This document shows positions 61,804-64,000 of a stretch of DNA of 64,000 bases, piece after piece; within the stretch, counting starts at the first letter, position 1; each line of letters starts with the position of its first letter. This DNA comes from Candidatus Aminicenantota bacterium. Its GTDB lineage: Bacteria; Acidobacteriota; Aminicenantia; Aminicenantales; Saccharicenantaceae. The notes beneath the pieces are model-generated. The model saw nothing but the letters and a program-made list of their open reading frames with translations, had not been told where the DNA came from and did no database searches. Made by a program: the position numbers and the translations under genes. Where the stretch lies: the NCBI GenBank assembly GCA_026393975.1, contig JAPKZD010000014.1:1-64000 (forward strand), written 5' to 3'.

Positions 61804-62520
61804 ATGAGCCTGCGGATCGCCCTTGTCACCGGAGCCAGCCGAGGCCTGGGCCGGGCCATCGCTCTCCGGCTGGCCGAGGACGTTTCCGGTGTCGCCGTTC
61901 ACTATCTCACCCGTCGCGACGAGGCCCAGGAGCTGGCCGCCGCCATCCGCGAGAAGGGTAAGCTCAGCGCCGTCTTCCGGGCCGACCTGACCAAGAAAGC
62001 CCAGTCCGCCGGCCTCATCAAGAAAGTCGAGGAGCGCTTCGCCCGCATCGACATCCTCGTCAATAACGTCGGACCGTTCCTCGTCAAGCCCTGGGACCAG
62101 CTCGAGGTCGCCGACTGGGAACGCGTCCTCCGCGGCAACCTCTTCGGGCCCTATTTCTGCGCCAAGGCCGCCCTGGCCGGGATGCGCAAGCGGAAGTGGG
62201 GACGGATCGTCAATATCGGCTACAGCCGGGCCGAGCACCTCGGAGCGTTTCCGACGATCGCGCCCTACGCCGTGGCCAAGACGGGCCTGCTCGTCCTGAC
62301 CCGGACGGCGGCGGCCTCGGAGGTCGGAAACGGCATCACGGTCAACATGGTTTCGCCGGGCCTCATCAGGGGCGGCGTCCTGCCCCACGCCCGGGATCTC
62401 TCCGAATCCCAGTTGGGGACGTTCGAGGACGTCGCCGAGGCCGTGGCCTTCTGCGCTTCGGACAAGGCGGCCGCCATTACCGGGGCCAACCTGATCGTCG
62501 CCGGCACTTGGAAGATGTAA
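61804..62520 (+). CDS. Short-chain dehydrogenase/reductase (FabG-like)
   Basis: A 238-residue classical SDR. NAD(P) motif TGASRGLGRAIAL; NNVG in ILVNNVGPFLV; catalytic Ser in NIGYSRAEHLG with Tyr-x-x-x-Lys in YAVAKTG. Tightly coupled to hutH (4 bases), so it may act on the same pathway, but the substrate is not known. Ordinary length; FabG itself is a possible alternative. Confidence 0.85.
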   Translation: MSLRIALVTGASRGLGRAIALRLAEDVSGVAVHYLTRRDEAQELAAAIREKGKLSAVFRADLTKKAQSAGLIKKVEERFARIDILVNNVGPFLVKPWDQLEVADWERVLRGNLFGPYFCAKAALAGMRKRKWGRIVNIGYSRAEHLGAFPTIAPYAVAKTGLLVLTRTAAASEVGNGITVNMVSPGLIRGGVLPHARDLSESQLGTFEDVAEAVAFCASDKAAAITGANLIVAGTWKM

Positions 62521-62523
62521 GGG

Positions 62524-62574
62524 GGGGTCAAACCGACCTTTTGTTAGTTTCTGATAAAAGGTCGGTTTGACCCC
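62524..62574. terminator. 19-base perfect inverted repeat after SDR gene
   Basis: GGGGTCAAACCGACCTTTT (62524-62542) and its exact complement (62556-62574) around a 13-base loop, four bases after the SDR stop. It may act as a terminator, or be a REP-type mobile hairpin; the TTTT lies inside the stem, not after it. Confidence 0.5.
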
Positions 62575-62584
62575 ATTCACCGGA

Positions 62585-62614
62585 TTGACAGGACGCCGGT
62601 CGCCGGAGTACATT
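62585..62614 (+). promoter_or_regulatory. Promoter of SPFH gene
   Basis: TTGACA (62585-62590), an 18-base spacer and TACATT (62609-62614). AGGAGAGG lies before the ATG at 62647. Confidence 0.5.
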
Positions 62615-62646
62615 CAAGCCGTATCGCCACACAGGAGAGGACAACT

Positions 62647-63504
62647 ATGGCCGTTTATATTTGGATCGCCGTCGTTGTGATCGTGATATTCCTGGCCGGG
62701 ATCCGCGTCATCCGGCCGACGCACCGCGGGCTGGTCGAGCGCCTCGGGAGGTATAACCGGTTCGTCAAGGCCGGCTTCCAATGGGTCGTGCCCGTCATCG
62801 AAACGCTGCACAGTGTCAACATCACCGAGCAGATGGTCGACGCGGCGCCCCAGGAGATCATCACCTACGACAACCTCAACGCCCGCGTCGACGCCCAGGT
62901 CTACTTCAAGGTCAAGGACGACGAGGGGAGCGTCAAGGCCTCCCAGTACAACGTCAACAACTACCAGTGGCAGATCGTCAACCTGGCCCGGACGACCCTG
63001 CGCAACATCATCGGCACGCTGACCCTGAAGTCGGCCAACAGCGAGCGGGGCAAGATCAACGAGGAGCTCCTCAAGACCCTATCCAGCGAGACGGCGCGCT
63101 GGGGCATCGACGTTGTCCGGACCGAGCTCAAGGAGATCGACCCGCCCAAGGACGTCCAGGAGACGATGAACAAGGTCGTCAAGGCCGAGAACGAGAAAGT
63201 CGCCGCCGTCGACTTCGCCACGGCCCGGGAAACGGTCGCCGACGGCGAGCGCCGGGCCGAGATCAAGAAGGCCGAGGGCATCCGGCAGGCCACGATCCTC
63301 GAGGCCCAGGGCGAGGCCGAGGCCATCCGACTGGTCAACGAAGCCGCCGAGAAGTATTTCGTGGGCAATGCCCAAATCCTGCGCCGGCTCCAAGCCCTCG
63401 AGACGGCCCTTCAGTCGAACGCCAAGATCATCGTTCCGTCCGATAAGGACCTGGTCAACGTCATCGGCGAGATGGCCGGAATCATCCCCCTCAAGCGGGA
63501 ATAA
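62647..63504 (+). CDS. SPFH/Band 7 (stomatin-like) membrane protein
   Basis: A 285-residue membrane-microdomain protein. TM helix 4-22 (YIWIAVVVIVIFLAGIRVI); SPFH core RGLVERLGRYNRFVKAGFQW and DNLNARVDAQVYFKVKDDEG; then a coiled coil rich in Ala/Glu (residues 180-250). Such proteins form rings that control membrane proteases. A HtrA gene lies convergent next door, but NfeD is absent. Normal length. Confidence 0.92.
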   Translation: MAVYIWIAVVVIVIFLAGIRVIRPTHRGLVERLGRYNRFVKAGFQWVVPVIETLHSVNITEQMVDAAPQEIITYDNLNARVDAQVYFKVKDDEGSVKASQYNVNNYQWQIVNLARTTLRNIIGTLTLKSANSERGKINEELLKTLSSETARWGIDVVRTELKEIDPPKDVQETMNKVVKAENEKVAAVDFATARETVADGERRAEIKKAEGIRQATILEAQGEAEAIRLVNEAAEKYFVGNAQILRRLQALETALQSNAKIIVPSDKDLVNVIGEMAGIIPLKRE

Positions 63505-63509
63505 CGGCG

Positions 63510-64000
63510 TCAGTCGATCTTGACCAGGATGATCCGCACCTTGCGGTTCTTGCCGCTCTGGTCGACCTCGAGCGTCACCGTGTCCCCGATCTTGTAGCCG
63601 TCGAGCGCGTTGTAGAGGTCGTCGTAAGACGCGATCTTCGTCCCATCGATCCCGATGATGACGTCCCGGATGAAGAGCCGGCCCCTGTCGTCGCGGCTGA
63701 GCCCTCGCAGACCCAGGTCGTAGGCCGAGCTCTCCCGGGGCACCTCGGCGATGACCGCCCCTTGGACCTCGGCCTGGCGGGCGTACTCGTCACGGACGAA
63801 CGTGATGCCCAGGCCCGGCCGCGTGACCTTGCCGAACTGGATGATCTGGGGCACGATCTTCCGGATGGTGTCCACGGGCACGGCGAACCCCACCCCGCTC
63901 GAAGCCCCGGACGGGCTGGCGATCATCGTGTTCATGCCGATGAGCGCGCCGGCCGAGTCGAGGAGCGGCCCGCCCGAATTCCCCGGGTTGATCGAGGCGT
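63510..64000 (-). CDS. HtrA/DegP-type serine protease, C-terminal part (truncated by window)
   Basis: Only the last 163 codons are in the window; the 5' part lies beyond the right edge. NPGNSGGPLLDSAGALIGMN carries the catalytic Ser of the trypsin-like fold (GNSGGP), followed by SGVGFAVPVDTIRKIVPQII. A C-terminal PDZ domain starts near LGITFVRDEYARQ, with FIRDVIIGIDGTKIASYDDLYNALDGYK. The usual role is periplasmic quality control. Converges with the SPFH gene by 5 bases. Confidence 0.9.
   Translation of the reverse strand, partial: ASINPGNSGGPLLDSAGALIGMNTMIASPSGASSGVGFAVPVDTIRKIVPQIIQFGKVTRPGLGITFVRDEYARQAEVQGAVIAEVPRESSAYDLGLRGLSRDDRGRLFIRDVIIGIDGTKIASYDDLYNALDGYKIGDTVTLEVDQSGKNRKVRIILVKID

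Overview
The window is high-GC, densely coded DNA from a Gram-negative-type (diderm) bacterium. Diderm genes include BamA, Skp/OmpH, the Lol lipoprotein exporter, lipoprotein signal peptides and HtrA. The mix of long secreted peptidases, SpoIVB/SpoIID-family secreted proteins, a Na+-coupled NSS transporter, a histidine-type ammonia-lyase and a GH-D glycosidase fits an Acidobacteriota/Aminicenantes-like heterotroph. That placement is inference from gene content only. No rRNA, tRNA, CRISPR array, phage or intact transposase was seen.

Layout. 1-6300: accessory genes (TPR protein, cupin, PlsC acyltransferase, a DUF4160/DUF2442 pair, a thioredoxin-like protein, a seven-repeat FG-GAP lipoprotein, an ATP-grasp protein and a pseudopilin-like protein). 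6285-9395 (minus): a MinD/ParA-like ATPase coupled to a J-like protein without HPD, then an NSS symporter. 9541: RNA polymerase omega with a long acidic tail. 9946-14587 (minus): a five-gene run of CYTH, polyprenyl synthase, YajQ, TatD and a DUF885 protein whose metal motif is lost. 14688-21957: FabH and an extended SDR (minus), divergent from a serine palmitoyltransferase-like enzyme (plus), which is translationally coupled to an S55 peptidase and followed by a secreted propeller protein. 21965: EF-P with arginine at its modified position. 22673-27051: MBL hydrolase, amidohydrolase, RNase HIII and DUF401 permease. 27352-33615: AlaX editing protein, a nucleotidyltransferase/small-protein pair, TSUP exporter, two MacB-like permeases and RluB. 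33616-36057: LonB-like protease. 36199-44003: ribH-nusB-lysS-lolC-lolD-bamA-ompH-fabZ, a housekeeping and envelope-assembly run. 44052-48952: a LolA-like protein, a frame-split c-di-GMP sensor/cyclase and a sigma-54 activator. 49066-58071: a giant M14 peptidase, a GH-D glycosidase and a SpoIID protein. 58254-64000: SpeE, threonine dehydrogenase, HutH, SDR, an SPFH protein and a truncated HtrA.

How the genes may work together. The window carries outer-membrane assembly machinery and probable sphingoid-base synthesis. The lpxD and lpxA genes that usually sit beside bamA-skp-fabZ are absent here. One testable reading is an outer membrane built partly or wholly on sphingolipids. A c-di-GMP theme (GGDEF enzyme with an intact I-site, YajQ) also recurs.

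Promoters resembling the sigma-70 consensus can be read in front of many genes. In several cases the -10 box lies only 6-10 bases before the start codon, which suggests leaderless mRNAs. Two copies of a three-hairpin element (28598-28684 and 58135-58216) and several long inverted repeats are the main non-coding structures. The least familiar items are the DUF1638-like/GAF/PAS/GAF/GGDEF protein with its AT-rich control region, the pseudo-J/MinD pair, the pseudo-DUF885 protein and the paired hairpin element. All functions are assigned by reading motifs; no database search was run.
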